A stretch of 64,000 bases of DNA from Rhizobium sp. CF122 (GCF_000282035.1 NZ_AKKA01000080.1:62001-126000); one strand, 5' to 3'. Counted from the stretch's first letter, positions 16,929 to 26,693 are shown. Notes: a model not told the origin generated them from the sequence alone. Program-made: numbers and translations.

Positions 16929-18022
16929 CAGACGTCCCTCCGCTCGAAGTCGATACGCGGATCGATCCACGTGTAGATCAGGTCGGAAACCAGGCTGACG
17001 AACAGGCCGAGCAGCGAGAAGATGTAGAGCGTCGCAAACACGATCGGATAGTCGCGGTTGACCACCGAGAGATAGCCAAGCCGCCCCAGCCCATCGAGCG
17101 AGAAGATGTTCTCGATCAGCAGCGAGCCGGTGAAGAAGGCGGAAATGAAAGCGCCGGGGAAGCCGGCGATGATGATCAGCATGGCGTTGCGGAAGACGTG
17201 GCCGTAGAGCACTTGGCGCTGGTTCAATCCCTTCGCGCGAGCGGTCACGACATATTGCTTCTTGATCTCCTCGATGAACGAGTTCTTGGTCAAGAGCGTC
17301 GTCGTCGCGAAGGCCGCCAGCGACAGCGAGATCAGCGGCAGCGTCAGATGCCAGAAGTAGTCGAGCGGCTTCTGCCACCAGGCAAGCTGGTCGAAATTGT
17401 CGGAGACAAGGCCGCGCAACGGAAACCAGTCATAGAAGGATCCGCCGGCAAAGAGCACGATAAGCAAAATACCGAACAGGAAGCTCGGAACCGCATAGCC
17501 GATGATGATGACACCCGACGTCCAGACGTCGAAGGTGGAACCGTCCTTGACGGCCTTGCGGATTCCGAGCGGGATCGAGATGCCGTAGGAGAAGATCATG
17601 ATCCAGACGCCGAGCGAGGCCGAGACCGGCAGCTTTTCTTTGATCAGGTTAAGCACAGTAGTGTTGCGAAAGAAGCTCTCGCCGAAGTCGAAGCGGATGT
17701 AGTTCCACATCATTTCGCCGAAGCGCGTCAGCGGCGGCTTGTCGAAACCGAACTGCTTTTCGAGCTTGGCGATCAGTTCCGGATCAAGCCCCTGGGCACT
17801 GCGGTATTTCGAGCCGCCTTCGTCAAGGCCTCCGCCGCCGAGAAGATCACCGCCGCCGCCGGAAAGCCGCGAGTCCGCGCCTTGCGCATCGCCGGTCAGC
17901 TGCGCAATCACCTGCTCGACTGGGCCGCCGGGCGCGAACTGGATGACGGTAAAGGAGATGGCCATGACGCCGATGATCGTCGGGATCATCAAAAGCAGGC
18001 GGCGAAGGATATAGGCGCCCAT
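16928..18022 (-). CDS. yejB: Peptide ABC transporter permease
   Basis: Inner-membrane permease of 364 residues of the DppB/OppB class, starting MGAYILRRLLLMIPTIIGVM as expected for the first helix. A roughly 80-residue extracytoplasmic insert after helix one contains a glycine-rich patch (RLSGGGGDLLGGGGLDEGG). The EAA loop is VVTARAKGLNQRQVLYGHVFRNA. It follows yejA after 157 bases and overlaps yejE by one base. Confidence 0.93.
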   Translation of the reverse strand: MGAYILRRLLLMIPTIIGVMAISFTVIQFAPGGPVEQVIAQLTGDAQGADSRLSGGGGDLLGGGGLDEGGSKYRSAQGLDPELIAKLEKQFGFDKPPLTRFGEMMWNYIRFDFGESFFRNTTVLNLIKEKLPVSASLGVWIMIFSYGISIPLGIRKAVKDGSTFDVWTSGVIIIGYAVPSFLFGILLIVLFAGGSFYDWFPLRGLVSDNFDQLAWWQKPLDYFWHLTLPLISLSLAAFATTTLLTKNSFIEEIKKQYVVTARAKGLNQRQVLYGHVFRNAMLIIIAGFPGAFISAFFTGSLLIENIFSLDGLGRLGYLSVVNRDYPIVFATLYIFSLLGLFVSLVSDLIYTWIDPRIDFERRDV

Positions 18023-18179
18023 CAGTGAAGGCCCTTCCGGGAAAGCTTGCGTCGAGCGCTGTCCAGTCTATCGCCGTTCAATCCGTGCGGTCTCCTTGTG
18101 GTGTGGCCAAGCGCGCTACGCCTTGTCCTGATTCGCATCGTTCATTTGGAGCCCAGCCGTCAGGCCAATGCAAGCCTGC

Positions 18180-20018
18180 TCATTTTGACGCGGCGGATGA
18201 CCACCAGGCATCGGGGAAGCCGGTCGCGTAGGTCGGATATTCGGCCGGCCGGGTGATAGTGTTCCAATAGGCGATCGATTGCGTACCGCGATAAAACAGT
18301 GGCACGACATAGTGCCCCGCCAAAAGCACGCGGTCGAGCGCCTTAATCGCCGCCACCTGCTCGTCGCGGTTGGGGGCGAAGATCACCATGCGGATCAGCG
18401 CATCGATCGCCGGATCAGCGATGCCCGCATAGTTGCGTGAGCCCTGCTGGTTGGCCGATCCCGAGCTCCAGTAGTCTGCCTGCTCGTTGCCGGGGTTCAT
18501 CGTCTCTGCCCACACGTTCCAGATCATGTCGTAGTCGAAGCTGCGCACCCGGTTGGTGTATTGCGAGGCATCCACGGTCCGGACGCGCGCATCGATGCCG
18601 ATCTTCTTCAGATTGTTGGTATAGGGCACCGCCCAGCGTTCCAGCATCGGGCTCGACAGCAGGATCTCGAAGCTCATCGGCTTGCCGGTCCTGGTGTTGA
18701 CCATGCGGTTGCCCTTGATCTCCCAGCCCGCTTCCTTGAATAGCCCGATCGCCTTGCGCAGGTTGTCGCGGCTCTTCTGCGGATCGCCGCCGACCGGATT
18801 GATGTAGGGCGTGGTGAAGACCGCGGGCGACAGCTTATCCTTGAGGCCGTTCAGGATCTCCAGTTCGCGGCCCTGCGGTAGGCCCGAGGAGGCGAGCTCG
18901 GTGTTCCAGAAATAGCTGTCGATGCGCTTGTAGGTGTTGAAGGCAACGGTGCGGTTCAGTTCCTCGAAGTCGAAGCCGTAATTCAGCGCCTCGCGAACCT
19001 TTTCGTCCTTGAAGATCTCGCGGCGCGTGTTCGGTACCAGGGCCTGCATGATGCCGGTGGCGCGCAGTGCGTTGGCGACGTCCTCTTTCTTCACGCGCCC
19101 GTCCTTGACGGCGGGGAAATCATAGCCGGTGGCCCAGCGCGCCGCCTGCGTCTCCTGCCAATAGTCGCTGTTGCCGGCTCGGAAGGCCTCGAACTCCACG
19201 TCCCGGTCGCCGAAATAGGTGTAGGTGATCGAGCCGAAATTGTTCTGGCCGACATTCACGTTGAGGTCCTTGCCCCAATAGTCGTCGCGCAACTCGTAGC
19301 GGATCGTTGCGCCCGGCGCGAAGGCAGCGATCTTGTAGGGGCCGGATCCCATCACCGGCTCGAGCGTCGTCTTGGAAATGTCACGCGGTTTGCCGTCGGG
19401 CCCCGTGCCCTCCCACCAGTGCTTCGGCACCACAGTCAACTGACCGAGGATATTGGGAAGCTCCTTGTTGTTCTTCTCGTCGAACGTGAAGGTCACGTCG
19501 CGTTCGCCGGTCTTTTCGGCCTTGACCACGTGCTTGTAGTAGTTGGAGGCGAGGGGATTGAGCTCCTTTGTCTTGTCGAAGCTGAAGATCACGTCCTCGG
19601 GCGTCACCGACTTCCCATCCGCCCACTTTGCCTCGGCCCTGAGTCGGAACGTCGCGTTCGAGACGTCGTCGGGATAGGAAAGTCCTTCCGCCAGCAAGCC
19701 GTAGGAGGCGAGCAGCTCGTCGTCGGCCGATTTCATCAGCGTTTCGAAAGGCAGCGTCAGGCCGACCGCCGTTTCGCCCTTCGAAAGCAGCGGATTGAAG
19801 GTGTCGTAGGTGCCGGAAGCGGAAAGCCGCAGATTGCCGCCCTTCGGCGCATCCGGATTGACGTAGTCGAAATGCTTGAATCCCGGCTTGTATTTCAGCT
19901 CGCTGATGACGGAACTGCCGATCTGGAAATTTGGCTCCTGGGCGACGGCCTGCAAGGGCAACGCCAATGTGCCGAGAAGAGAAAAGACCACACCAAGTTT
20001 CGACCACGTAAGCGCCAT
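18180..20018 (-). CDS. yejA: Peptide-binding periplasmic protein of the Yej transporter
   Basis: A 612-residue SBP_bac_5 family binding protein. Signal peptide MALTWSKLGVVFSLLGTLAL ends near AVAQ. Family stretches include GTYDTFNPLLSKGE, DVIFSFDKTKE and FNTYKRIDSYFWNTELASSG. The ATG at 20018 is chosen because it opens a normal leader; the frame runs further upstream without one. First gene of yejABEF, divergent from mepA across 228 bases that must hold both promoters. Confidence 0.93.
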   Translation of the reverse strand: MALTWSKLGVVFSLLGTLALPLQAVAQEPNFQIGSSVISELKYKPGFKHFDYVNPDAPKGGNLRLSASGTYDTFNPLLSKGETAVGLTLPFETLMKSADDELLASYGLLAEGLSYPDDVSNATFRLRAEAKWADGKSVTPEDVIFSFDKTKELNPLASNYYKHVVKAEKTGERDVTFTFDEKNNKELPNILGQLTVVPKHWWEGTGPDGKPRDISKTTLEPVMGSGPYKIAAFAPGATIRYELRDDYWGKDLNVNVGQNNFGSITYTYFGDRDVEFEAFRAGNSDYWQETQAARWATGYDFPAVKDGRVKKEDVANALRATGIMQALVPNTRREIFKDEKVREALNYGFDFEELNRTVAFNTYKRIDSYFWNTELASSGLPQGRELEILNGLKDKLSPAVFTTPYINPVGGDPQKSRDNLRKAIGLFKEAGWEIKGNRMVNTRTGKPMSFEILLSSPMLERWAVPYTNNLKKIGIDARVRTVDASQYTNRVRSFDYDMIWNVWAETMNPGNEQADYWSSGSANQQGSRNYAGIADPAIDALIRMVIFAPNRDEQVAAIKALDRVLLAGHYVVPLFYRGTQSIAYWNTITRPAEYPTYATGFPDAWWSSAASK

Positions 20019-20246
20019 TCGCCAACCCCGATTATTGTCTGCTTTCGCCGACAATAGGCGAAAAGCAGGCGAAAAACAGGTGAGGCGACCGTTTTTGTCC
20101 GGTTCGCAGGATCGTGAGCATTTGTTGCCCGGGTAAGCTCGGCTCATTCCTTGCTTATGCAAAACATCGATTCACCAAAATTGCTTTTCACGGTAGATTC
20201 GATTGCAAATCACTCGGCCGCGGGCCACAGACGCTCAGGACATGGC

Positions 20247-21317
20247 ATGGCTCTCCATACCACCAGGACTTTCCAGACATTTTTGAAATTGGCATTCGCC
20301 GGCGTGCTCGGAGCAAGCCTTGTCGCCGGCGATGCCAACGCCGAGCAGAAGCAGCCAAGTCCCGGGAGTGCCAAGGCCCTCTTCGGCGCCGTCGCACTGC
20401 CAAATCAAGGGGCGGCGCAGGCCTTCGGTTTCTACGCGAAAGGTTGCATGTCCGGCGCCGTGGCGCTGCCGACTGACGGTCCGACCTGGCAGACCATGCG
20501 GCTTTCGCGCAATCGTCGCTGGGGCAATCCCGCGATGATTTCACTGTTGGAACAGTTGTCCCGTGACGCCGCAAAATACGACGGATGGCCGGGCTTGCTG
20601 GTCGGCGATATTTCACAGCCGCGCGGCGGACCAATGTTCAACGGCCATGCCTCGCACCAGATAGGGCTTGATGCCGACATATGGCTGACGCCGATGCCTG
20701 CTCACCCGATGAGCGTCGAGGAACGCGAAATCCTGCCTTTCACGACAATGCTGCAGAAGGGTGCATTCCTGACAATCAATCCGAATGTCTGGACCAAGTC
20801 GCACGCCCGGCTGCTGATGCGCGCGGCGAGCTATCCTCAGGTCGAACGGATTTTCGTCAATCCGGCCATCAAGAAGAAGATGTGCGACACCTGGACGGGT
20901 GATCGTACCAATCTCGGCAAGCTTCGCCCGATTTACGGTCACGATTCCCACTTCCACATCCGCATGAAGTGCCCACCGGGCGCAGCCTCTTGCAAGCCGC
21001 AGGCGCCGGTGCCTGCTGACGATGGATGCGGCAAGTCGCTGGCATGGTGGTTCACGAAGGAACCATGGGCGCCGCCGAAGCCACCGAAGCCCGATGCGAA
21101 GCCGGTCAAGCCGCGCGAAGTGATGGTCTCCGATCTTCCGAACGCCTGCTCGTCGGTTCTCACTGCGCCGTCTGTCGACTCGGTGCAGACGGCCACCTTT
21201 GGCGGCGCTGCTGCTGCCCCGGCTGTCGCGCCGATGGCGGTGATGCCTGCCGCGGCGTCCGACGAGGCGCTGCCTGCAATCGGACCGGTACCGGACGACA
21301 AGCCGTCCATCGAGTGA
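20247..21317 (+). CDS. mepA: Penicillin-insensitive murein endopeptidase
   Basis: Periplasmic M74-family metallopeptidase that cuts D-alanyl-meso-DAP cross-links in peptidoglycan. Zinc-site motifs GHASHQIGLDADIW and HDSHFHIRMKCP are intact, and a signal peptide ends near GDANA. The 356-residue protein has a proline- and alanine-rich C-terminal extension of about 80 residues beyond the catalytic domain. The ATG at 20247 (MALHTTRTFQTFLK) begins the leader; the open frame extends upstream but lacks one. Confidence 0.92.
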   Translation: MALHTTRTFQTFLKLAFAGVLGASLVAGDANAEQKQPSPGSAKALFGAVALPNQGAAQAFGFYAKGCMSGAVALPTDGPTWQTMRLSRNRRWGNPAMISLLEQLSRDAAKYDGWPGLLVGDISQPRGGPMFNGHASHQIGLDADIWLTPMPAHPMSVEEREILPFTTMLQKGAFLTINPNVWTKSHARLLMRAASYPQVERIFVNPAIKKKMCDTWTGDRTNLGKLRPIYGHDSHFHIRMKCPPGAASCKPQAPVPADDGCGKSLAWWFTKEPWAPPKPPKPDAKPVKPREVMVSDLPNACSSVLTAPSVDSVQTATFGGAAAAPAVAPMAVMPAAASDEALPAIGPVPDDKPSIE

Positions 21318-21405
21318 AGCGCTGGCAGCGCGGTGGTCTTTCAAAAGACGGGCGCTTCGTATAGAAGCAGCCAAATCGATTGAATTTCAGGTGGAGGTCC
21401 TTTTC

Positions 21406-21786
21406 ATGGCCGGCGGCAAGTGCCTTGCATTGATTGCGCATGACCAGAAGAAGGATGACATGGCGGAGTTTGCACGCCGCAATCGCGAGACATTCGCGAA
21501 CTGGAGAATCGTCGCCACGGGCACCACCGGCGGCCGGGTGTTGGAGGCCGCTCCTGATCTCGACGTGACCCGCTTGAAAAGCGGCCCGCTCGGCGGGGAC
21601 CAGCAGATCGGCGCTCTTATTGCCACCGGCGAAGTCGATGCGTTGATCTTTTTTGTCGATCCTCTGACGCCAATGCCGCATGACGTCGATGTCAAGGCTT
21701 TGATGCGGCTTGCAATCGTCTACGATATCCCGATGGCGCTCAACGAAGCGACCGCCGACAAGCTTATTGCCACCCTTCACGCGTAA
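21406..21786 (+). CDS. mgsA: Methylglyoxal synthase
   Basis: Converts dihydroxyacetone phosphate to methylglyoxal and phosphate, a bypass of lower glycolysis used under phosphate limitation or sugar-phosphate stress. The 126-residue length and the motifs ATGTTGGR, SGPLGGDQQIGA and FFVDPLTPMPHDVD, which include phosphate-binding residues and the catalytic aspartate, fit well. A GGTGGAGG ribosome binding site selects the ATG at 21406. Next gene glk begins 37 bases later. Confidence 0.95.
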   Translation: MAGGKCLALIAHDQKKDDMAEFARRNRETFANWRIVATGTTGGRVLEAAPDLDVTRLKSGPLGGDQQIGALIATGEVDALIFFVDPLTPMPHDVDVKALMRLAIVYDIPMALNEATADKLIATLHA

Positions 21787-21823
21787 ACCGGCGCTTGAAT
21801 AGCGCGCACGCACGGAACCTGCC

Positions 21824-22849
21824 ATGCCACAGCTCGATACCAGCGAAACCGCCATGCCCTTTCCGATCCTGATCGGCGACATCGGCGGCACAAATGCGCG
21901 TTTTGCGATCATCCCGGACGCTGCGGCAGAGCAGATCCATTTTCCCAATGTCCGCACCGCCGACTTCGAGACGATCGATGACGCGATCCGTAGCTGCATT
22001 CTCGAAAAGAGCAGCTTGCGGCCGCGCTCGGCGATCCTGGCGGTGGCCGGCCCGATCAGCCGGGACGAAATACCGCTGACCAATTGCGACTGGGTCGTCC
22101 GCCCGCGAACCATGATCGATGGCCTCGGCATCGAAGACGTTCTCGTCGTCAACGACTTCGAAGCGCAAGCACTGGCAATCGCCAATCTTTCTGATGACAA
22201 CCGCGAGCGCCTTGGCGATGCAGCGGGTGACATGATCGCATCCCGCGTCGTTCTCGGCCCAGGCACCGGTCTCGGCGTCGGCGGGCTCGTTTACGCGCGA
22301 GGCTCCTGGATTCCCGTGCCGGGCGAGGGTGGTCACGTCGATCTCGGGCCGCGTACTGCACGCGATCTGCAGATCTTCGCGCATGTGGAGACGATCGAAG
22401 GCCGGATTTCGGCAGAGCAGATTCTTTGTGGCCGCGGCATCGTCAATCTCTACCGGGCAATCTGCACTGCGGATGGCATTGCCCCCGTCTACTCCGACCC
22501 GGCAGACATCACCTCGAACGCGCTCGCTGGTTCCGACAAGGTTGCCGTCGAGACGATCAGCCTGTTCTCGACCTATCTCGGCCGCGTCGCCGGCGACATG
22601 GCGATGATTTTCATGGCGCGCGGCGGTGTCTTTCTGTCCGGCGGTATCTCGCAGAAGATACTACCCGCGCTGAAGAACCCAGAATTCCGGGCTGCGTTCG
22701 AGGACAAGGCGCCGCACTCGGCGCTGCTTGCGACGATCCCGACCTATGTCGTCACGCACCCGCTTGCGGCTCTTGCAGGGCTTTCGTCCTATGCCCGCAA
22801 GCCAGAGAGCTTCGGCGTCTCGACCGACGGCCGCCGCTGGCGGGCGTAA
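21824..22849 (+). CDS. glk: Glucokinase
   Basis: ATP-dependent glucose 6-kinase of the ROK-independent proteobacterial Glk family (341 residues). The phosphate-binding loop LIGDIGGTNARF is near residue 16, the catalytic-base segment VVNDFEAQALA near 105, and the second phosphate site VLGPGTGLGVGG near 145. Translation may start at 21824 or at an ATG ten codons later. It probably shares a transcript with mgsA and the exporter downstream. Confidence 0.95.
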   Translation: MPQLDTSETAMPFPILIGDIGGTNARFAIIPDAAAEQIHFPNVRTADFETIDDAIRSCILEKSSLRPRSAILAVAGPISRDEIPLTNCDWVVRPRTMIDGLGIEDVLVVNDFEAQALAIANLSDDNRERLGDAAGDMIASRVVLGPGTGLGVGGLVYARGSWIPVPGEGGHVDLGPRTARDLQIFAHVETIEGRISAEQILCGRGIVNLYRAICTADGIAPVYSDPADITSNALAGSDKVAVETISLFSTYLGRVAGDMAMIFMARGGVFLSGGISQKILPALKNPEFRAAFEDKAPHSALLATIPTYVVTHPLAALAGLSSYARKPESFGVSTDGRRWRA

Positions 22850-22945
22850 CGGCTCTGGTCAAAAGGCTGCCAACTCTTTATAGAGCCGCGCGAGCGCACG
22901 CAGTCATGAGGACATGCGTGTCCTGACACACAGGAAGACTGATTT

Positions 22946-24733
22946 TTGCAAGCACCGGACACCAAGCAGACGCCTGTAAACAGCGATAGCATCACCGGCA
23001 TCTTGAAGCGCATCATCGCAGAAAACGGCCGTGATCATCTTTGGGGCTATGTTTTTGCCATCAGCTGCCTCGTCATCGTTGCCTTGTCGACGGCATATAC
23101 CGCCTGGATCATGAAGTCGGTCATCAACGAGGCATTCGAACACCGGCGCGCGGACATTGTCTGGGTGATCTGCTTTACCATCTTCATTGCCTTCGTGTTG
23201 CGCGGTTTTGCGAGCTACGGCCAGGCGGTGGTCCTTTCCAAAATCGGCAACAACATTGTGGCGCGGTACCAGCAGCGTGCCTATGCGCATCTGATGAAGC
23301 TGTCGCTCGGCTACTTCAACCAGACGCGCTCGGCCCACGTCGTTGCACAGCTCAATCAAAACATCAGCGGCATCCGCGATGTGATGAACCTGACGATCAC
23401 GTCGACAGTGCGCGATCTCCTGACGTTTATCTCTCTGCTCGCCGTGATGATCATCCAGGATCCGCTGCTCAGCCTTGCGGTTTTCATTCTGGCACCACCG
23501 CTTCTTTATGCGTTGCGATACGTGTCGAAGCGGCTTCGTGTGGCAACCAAGGATGCAATCCACGTCAACAGCCATGTCGCCGGTGCGATGCAGGAAACCA
23601 TCCAGGGCATCGCTATCGTCAAGGCCTTCACCATGGAGCGCCAGCTGGGGCAGAAGGTTGACAGGCTGGTGGAAAGCGCCGAACGGCGCGCAAACCGTAT
23701 CGCCCGCCTGTCTGAGCGGACAGCGCCGCTGACGGAAAGCTTCGCCGGCCTGGCGGTGGCCAGCGTCCTTGCCTATGCCGCCTACGGCACGATCTATAAC
23801 AATATTCCGCCAGGCGCTTTCTTCTCCTTCGTAACGGCGTTGCTGCTGGCCTATGATCCCGCGCGCCGCCTCGCACGTCTTCAGGTGCAGATGGAGCGTG
23901 CCGTCGTCAACGCCCGCATGATCTATGAATTCCTCGATACGGTGCCGCATCAGCGCGATGTGCCCGGTGCAAAGGCGCTCGTCGTTACGGAAGCCAAGAT
24001 TGAGTTCCGCAACGTCTCTTTCGCTTATGGTGAGGATGAAGTCCTTCGGGATGTCAGCCTTGTCGCCGACGGCGGAAAGACAACGGCGCTTGTCGGGCCA
24101 TCTGGCGCCGGAAAATCGACGATCATCACGCTCATTCCGCGCTTCTACGATCCGAAGGCTGGGCAGATCCTCATCGACGGCCAGGATATTGCGCATGTGA
24201 CGAAACAATCGCTGCGCGAGCAGCTGGCCTATGTTTCCCAGCAGCCGTATCTCTTCGAAGGTACGATCCGCGACAACATCCGCTATGGCCGCCAAGAGGC
24301 TACCGACGAGGAAGTGGAACGCGCCGCCCGCCTTGCCTATGCGCACGACTTCATCCAGGCGCAGTCCCAAGGCTACGACACGCCGGTTGGCGAGAATGGC
24401 GTGACGCTCTCGGGCGGTCAGCGTCAACGCCTTTCGATCGCCCGTGCTCTGGTGCGCAACGCCCCGATCCTGCTCCTCGACGAAGCGACCTCGGCGCTCG
24501 ACACGGAGTCGGAAGCGGCCGTTCAGAAGGCGCTCGACGAGGCCATGGTCGGCCGCACGGTGGTCGTCATTGCCCACCGCCTTTCGACCGTCGTCCGCGC
24601 CGACAAAATCGTCGTCATGCAGCAGGGCCGGATCATGGAGGAAGGCAATCACGAGAGCCTTGCGCGGCGCAGCGACGGTCTCTACGCTCGCCTCAACAAT
24701 CTGCAGAGGCCAGCAGCCTCCGATGCCCGCTGA
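22946..24733 (+). CDS. ABC exporter, fused membrane and ATPase domains (MsbA-like)
   Basis: A 595-residue half-transporter: six transmembrane helices in residues 30-320 and a C-terminal ATPase with Walker A GPSGAGKST, signature LSGGQRQR and Walker B ILLLDEATSALD. It resembles the MsbA/lipid and multidrug exporter group and should act as a homodimer in the inner membrane. The start is a TTG at 22946 with AGGAAG eight bases upstream. Its position between glk and dapB gives no substrate clue; lipid or lipid A precursor export is a family-based guess. Confidence 0.88.
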   Translation: MQAPDTKQTPVNSDSITGILKRIIAENGRDHLWGYVFAISCLVIVALSTAYTAWIMKSVINEAFEHRRADIVWVICFTIFIAFVLRGFASYGQAVVLSKIGNNIVARYQQRAYAHLMKLSLGYFNQTRSAHVVAQLNQNISGIRDVMNLTITSTVRDLLTFISLLAVMIIQDPLLSLAVFILAPPLLYALRYVSKRLRVATKDAIHVNSHVAGAMQETIQGIAIVKAFTMERQLGQKVDRLVESAERRANRIARLSERTAPLTESFAGLAVASVLAYAAYGTIYNNIPPGAFFSFVTALLLAYDPARRLARLQVQMERAVVNARMIYEFLDTVPHQRDVPGAKALVVTEAKIEFRNVSFAYGEDEVLRDVSLVADGGKTTALVGPSGAGKSTIITLIPRFYDPKAGQILIDGQDIAHVTKQSLREQLAYVSQQPYLFEGTIRDNIRYGRQEATDEEVERAARLAYAHDFIQAQSQGYDTPVGENGVTLSGGQRQRLSIARALVRNAPILLLDEATSALDTESEAAVQKALDEAMVGRTVVVIAHRLSTVVRADKIVVMQQGRIMEEGNHESLARRSDGLYARLNNLQRPAASDAR

Positions 24734-24754
24734 CAAATAGGATGATCGACTGAC

Positions 24755-25579
24755 ATGAGCGATGCTGCGATGAAACTGGTAGTGGTTGGCGCGGCAGGGC
24801 GCATGGGGCAGACGCTCATCCGTCTCATTCACGCGCTCGATGGCGTGATACTGCATGCCGCGGTCGAACGCGCCGGCTCTCCCTTCGTCGGCAAGGACGC
24901 CGGCGAAATTGCCGGCCTTGGCACGAATGGCGTCATCATCAGTGATGATCCGCTGGCGGCCTTTCTCCACGCCGAAGGCGTTCTCGATTTCACATCCCCT
25001 GCCGGCACCGTCGAGTTCGCCGCTCTGGCCGCTCAGGCACGCATTGTCCATGTGATCGGGACAACCGGCTGCTCGGTGGAGGACAACGCGAAGATTGCGG
25101 CCGCCGCCCGTCACGCCCGGGTGGTGAAGTCGGGCAACATGGGCCTCGGCGTCAACCTGCTCAGCGTCCTTGTCGAGCAGGCCGCTCGTGCGCTCGATCC
25201 GGCCGACTGGGATATCGAAGTCCTCGAAATGCATCACAAGCGCAAGGTCGACGCGCCCTCGGGCACGGCGCTGCTTCTTGGCGAAGCGGCGGCCAAGGGC
25301 AGGGGCATCGATCTCGCGTCGAAGTCGGTGCGCGTGCGCGACGGCCACACCGGACCACGCGAGCAAGGCACGATCGGCTTTGCAACCCTGCGCGGCGGCT
25401 CGGTTGTCGGCGAGCATTCGGTAATCTTTGCCGGCGAGGGCGAAACCGTGACCATGTCGCACAGCGCCACCGATCGCTCGATCTTCGGCCGCGGCGCCGT
25501 CAAGGCAGCGCTCTGGGCGCGCGACAAGAAGCCCGGTCTCTATTCCATGCTCGACGTGCTCGGGCTTTCTTCAAAGTAA
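24755..25579 (+). CDS. dapB: 4-hydroxy-tetrahydrodipicolinate reductase
   Basis: NAD(P)H-dependent reductase of the diaminopimelate/lysine pathway. The 274-residue protein has the nucleotide loop VVGAAGRMGQTLI, the GTTG segment, and the substrate and catalytic region EMHHKRKVDAPSGTALLLG. It begins 21 bases after the exporter stop and 21 bases before gpmA, so these genes are likely cotranscribed. Confidence 0.96.
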   Translation: MSDAAMKLVVVGAAGRMGQTLIRLIHALDGVILHAAVERAGSPFVGKDAGEIAGLGTNGVIISDDPLAAFLHAEGVLDFTSPAGTVEFAALAAQARIVHVIGTTGCSVEDNAKIAAAARHARVVKSGNMGLGVNLLSVLVEQAARALDPADWDIEVLEMHHKRKVDAPSGTALLLGEAAAKGRGIDLASKSVRVRDGHTGPREQGTIGFATLRGGSVVGEHSVIFAGEGETVTMSHSATDRSIFGRGAVKAALWARDKKPGLYSMLDVLGLSSK

Positions 25580-25600
25580 TCTTTTTCGGAGGCATTTTTC

Positions 25601-26236
25601 ATGAGCGGCACTCTCGTCCTCGTTCGCCACGGCCAGAGCGACTGGAACCTCAAGAACCTTTTCACCGGCTGGAAGGACCCTGATCTGACCGAGCTCGGCA
25701 TTCAGGAAGCCAACACCGGCGGCAAGGCGCTGGTCGATTACGGCATCAAGTTCGATGTCGCCTTCACGTCCGACCTGAAGCGCGCTCAGGACACGCTGAA
25801 GATCATCCTCGACAATGTCGGCCAGCCGGACCTCAAGACGTTCAAGGATCAGGCGCTCAACGAACGCGATTACGGCGATCTCTCGGGCCTCAACAAGGAT
25901 GACGCCCGTGCCAAGTGGGGCGAAGAGCAGGTCCACATCTGGCGCCGCTCTTACGACGTTCCGCCTCCGGGCGGCGAAAGCCTGCGCGACACCGGCGCCC
26001 GCGTCTGGCCTTACTACCTGACGGAAATCCTGCCCCGCGTGCTGCGCGGCGAGAAGGTGCTCGTTGCCGCCCACGGCAATTCGCTGCGCTCGCTGGTGAT
26101 GGTGCTCGATCGCCTGACCAAGGAACAGATCCTGGCGCTCAACCTCGCGACCGGCGTTCCCATGGTCTACAAGCTCAACGCCGATTCCACCGTCGCTTCC
26201 AAGGAAGTGCTCGGCGACATGTCCGGCGCGCATTGA
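25601..26236 (+). CDS. gpmA: 2,3-bisphosphoglycerate-dependent phosphoglycerate mutase
   Basis: Interconverts 3- and 2-phosphoglycerate. Catalytic histidine lies in LVRHGQSDWN near residue 10, and ALNERDYGDLSG, RRSYDVPPPGGESL and AAHGNSLRSLV complete the active site. At 211 residues it is the short alphaproteobacterial form compared with about 250 in E. coli. Ribosome binding site CGGAGG precedes the ATG. Ends in a strong GC hairpin. Confidence 0.96.
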   Translation: MSGTLVLVRHGQSDWNLKNLFTGWKDPDLTELGIQEANTGGKALVDYGIKFDVAFTSDLKRAQDTLKIILDNVGQPDLKTFKDQALNERDYGDLSGLNKDDARAKWGEEQVHIWRRSYDVPPPGGESLRDTGARVWPYYLTEILPRVLRGEKVLVAAHGNSLRSLVMVLDRLTKEQILALNLATGVPMVYKLNADSTVASKEVLGDMSGAH

Positions 26237-26243
26237 TATCAAA

Positions 26244-26273
26244 GCGCCGCGCTTCATTTGAGAGGCGCGGCGC
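26244..26273. terminator. Bidirectional terminator between gpmA and hxlR
   Basis: GCGCCGCGC and GCGCGGCGC form a perfect nine-pair stem with a 12-base loop, followed by GTTCTTCT on the plus strand. It lies between the converging ends of the two genes. Confidence 0.75.
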
Positions 26274-26274
26274 G

Positions 26275-26407
26275 TTCTTCTAGCGCTCTGCCGTGTCCGT
26301 TGCCCGTGACGCCTTCGCGCGGGCGGCCTCGAAATCCGGCAGGCGATTGGCGATCCACTGCCAGAGCGTCACGACCTCCACCAGAAGCTCGCCGCCAAGC
26401 GGCGTCA
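26275..26407. repeat. Repeat copy A: 3' end of hxlR
   Basis: About 133 bases covering the last 42 or so codons and stop of hxlR recur at 27643-27777 in the same orientation with about 80 percent identity by eye. The first 19 bases, including the stop codon, are identical in both copies. Confidence 0.85.
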
Positions 26408-26693
26408 GTTCGTATTCCACGCGTGGCGGCACCTGCGGGTAGAGTGTGCGCGTCACCAGCCCGTCGCTCTCGAGCGTCCGCAGTGTCTGCGTCAGCACCT
26501 TCTGGCTGATCCCCTCCACCCGTTCCAGAACGCGCGAGAAGCGTAAGGGCCCGTTGGCCTCCGCCAATATGTGCATGACCCGCAGCGGCCATTTGGCGCT
26601 GGCGCGTTCCAGCATCTCGCGAGCAAGCGTGTCCTGCGCGTCCGTCAGCGTTTCGCAGAAATCGAATGTACCATCGTTGATCTTAGTTACCAT
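26280..26693 (-). CDS. HxlR-family winged-helix transcriptional regulator
   Basis: A 137-residue HxlR/MarR-like regulator. The DNA-binding core is KWPLRVMHILAEANGPLRFSRVLERV followed by the recognition helix region SQKVLTQTLRTLESDGLV. Such proteins often sense oxidants or electrophiles and control a divergent oxidoreductase, which matches the divergent short-chain dehydrogenase next door. The ATG at 26693 was taken because TACC-ATTA-GGTA, a possible self-operator, overlaps it; a start 12 codons upstream is possible. Its last 42 codons are duplicated in the MFS gene at 27648. Confidence 0.85.
   Translation of the reverse strand: MVTKINDGTFDFCETLTDAQDTLAREMLERASAKWPLRVMHILAEANGPLRFSRVLERVEGISQKVLTQTLRTLESDGLVTRTLYPQVPPRVEYELTPLGGELLVEVVTLWQWIANRLPDFEAARAKASRATDTAER

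Noticed and set aside
22904..25462. 852-codon frame antisense to the exporter and dapB
   Set aside because: Covers two well-recognised genes on the other strand and has arginine- and alanine-rich shadow composition.
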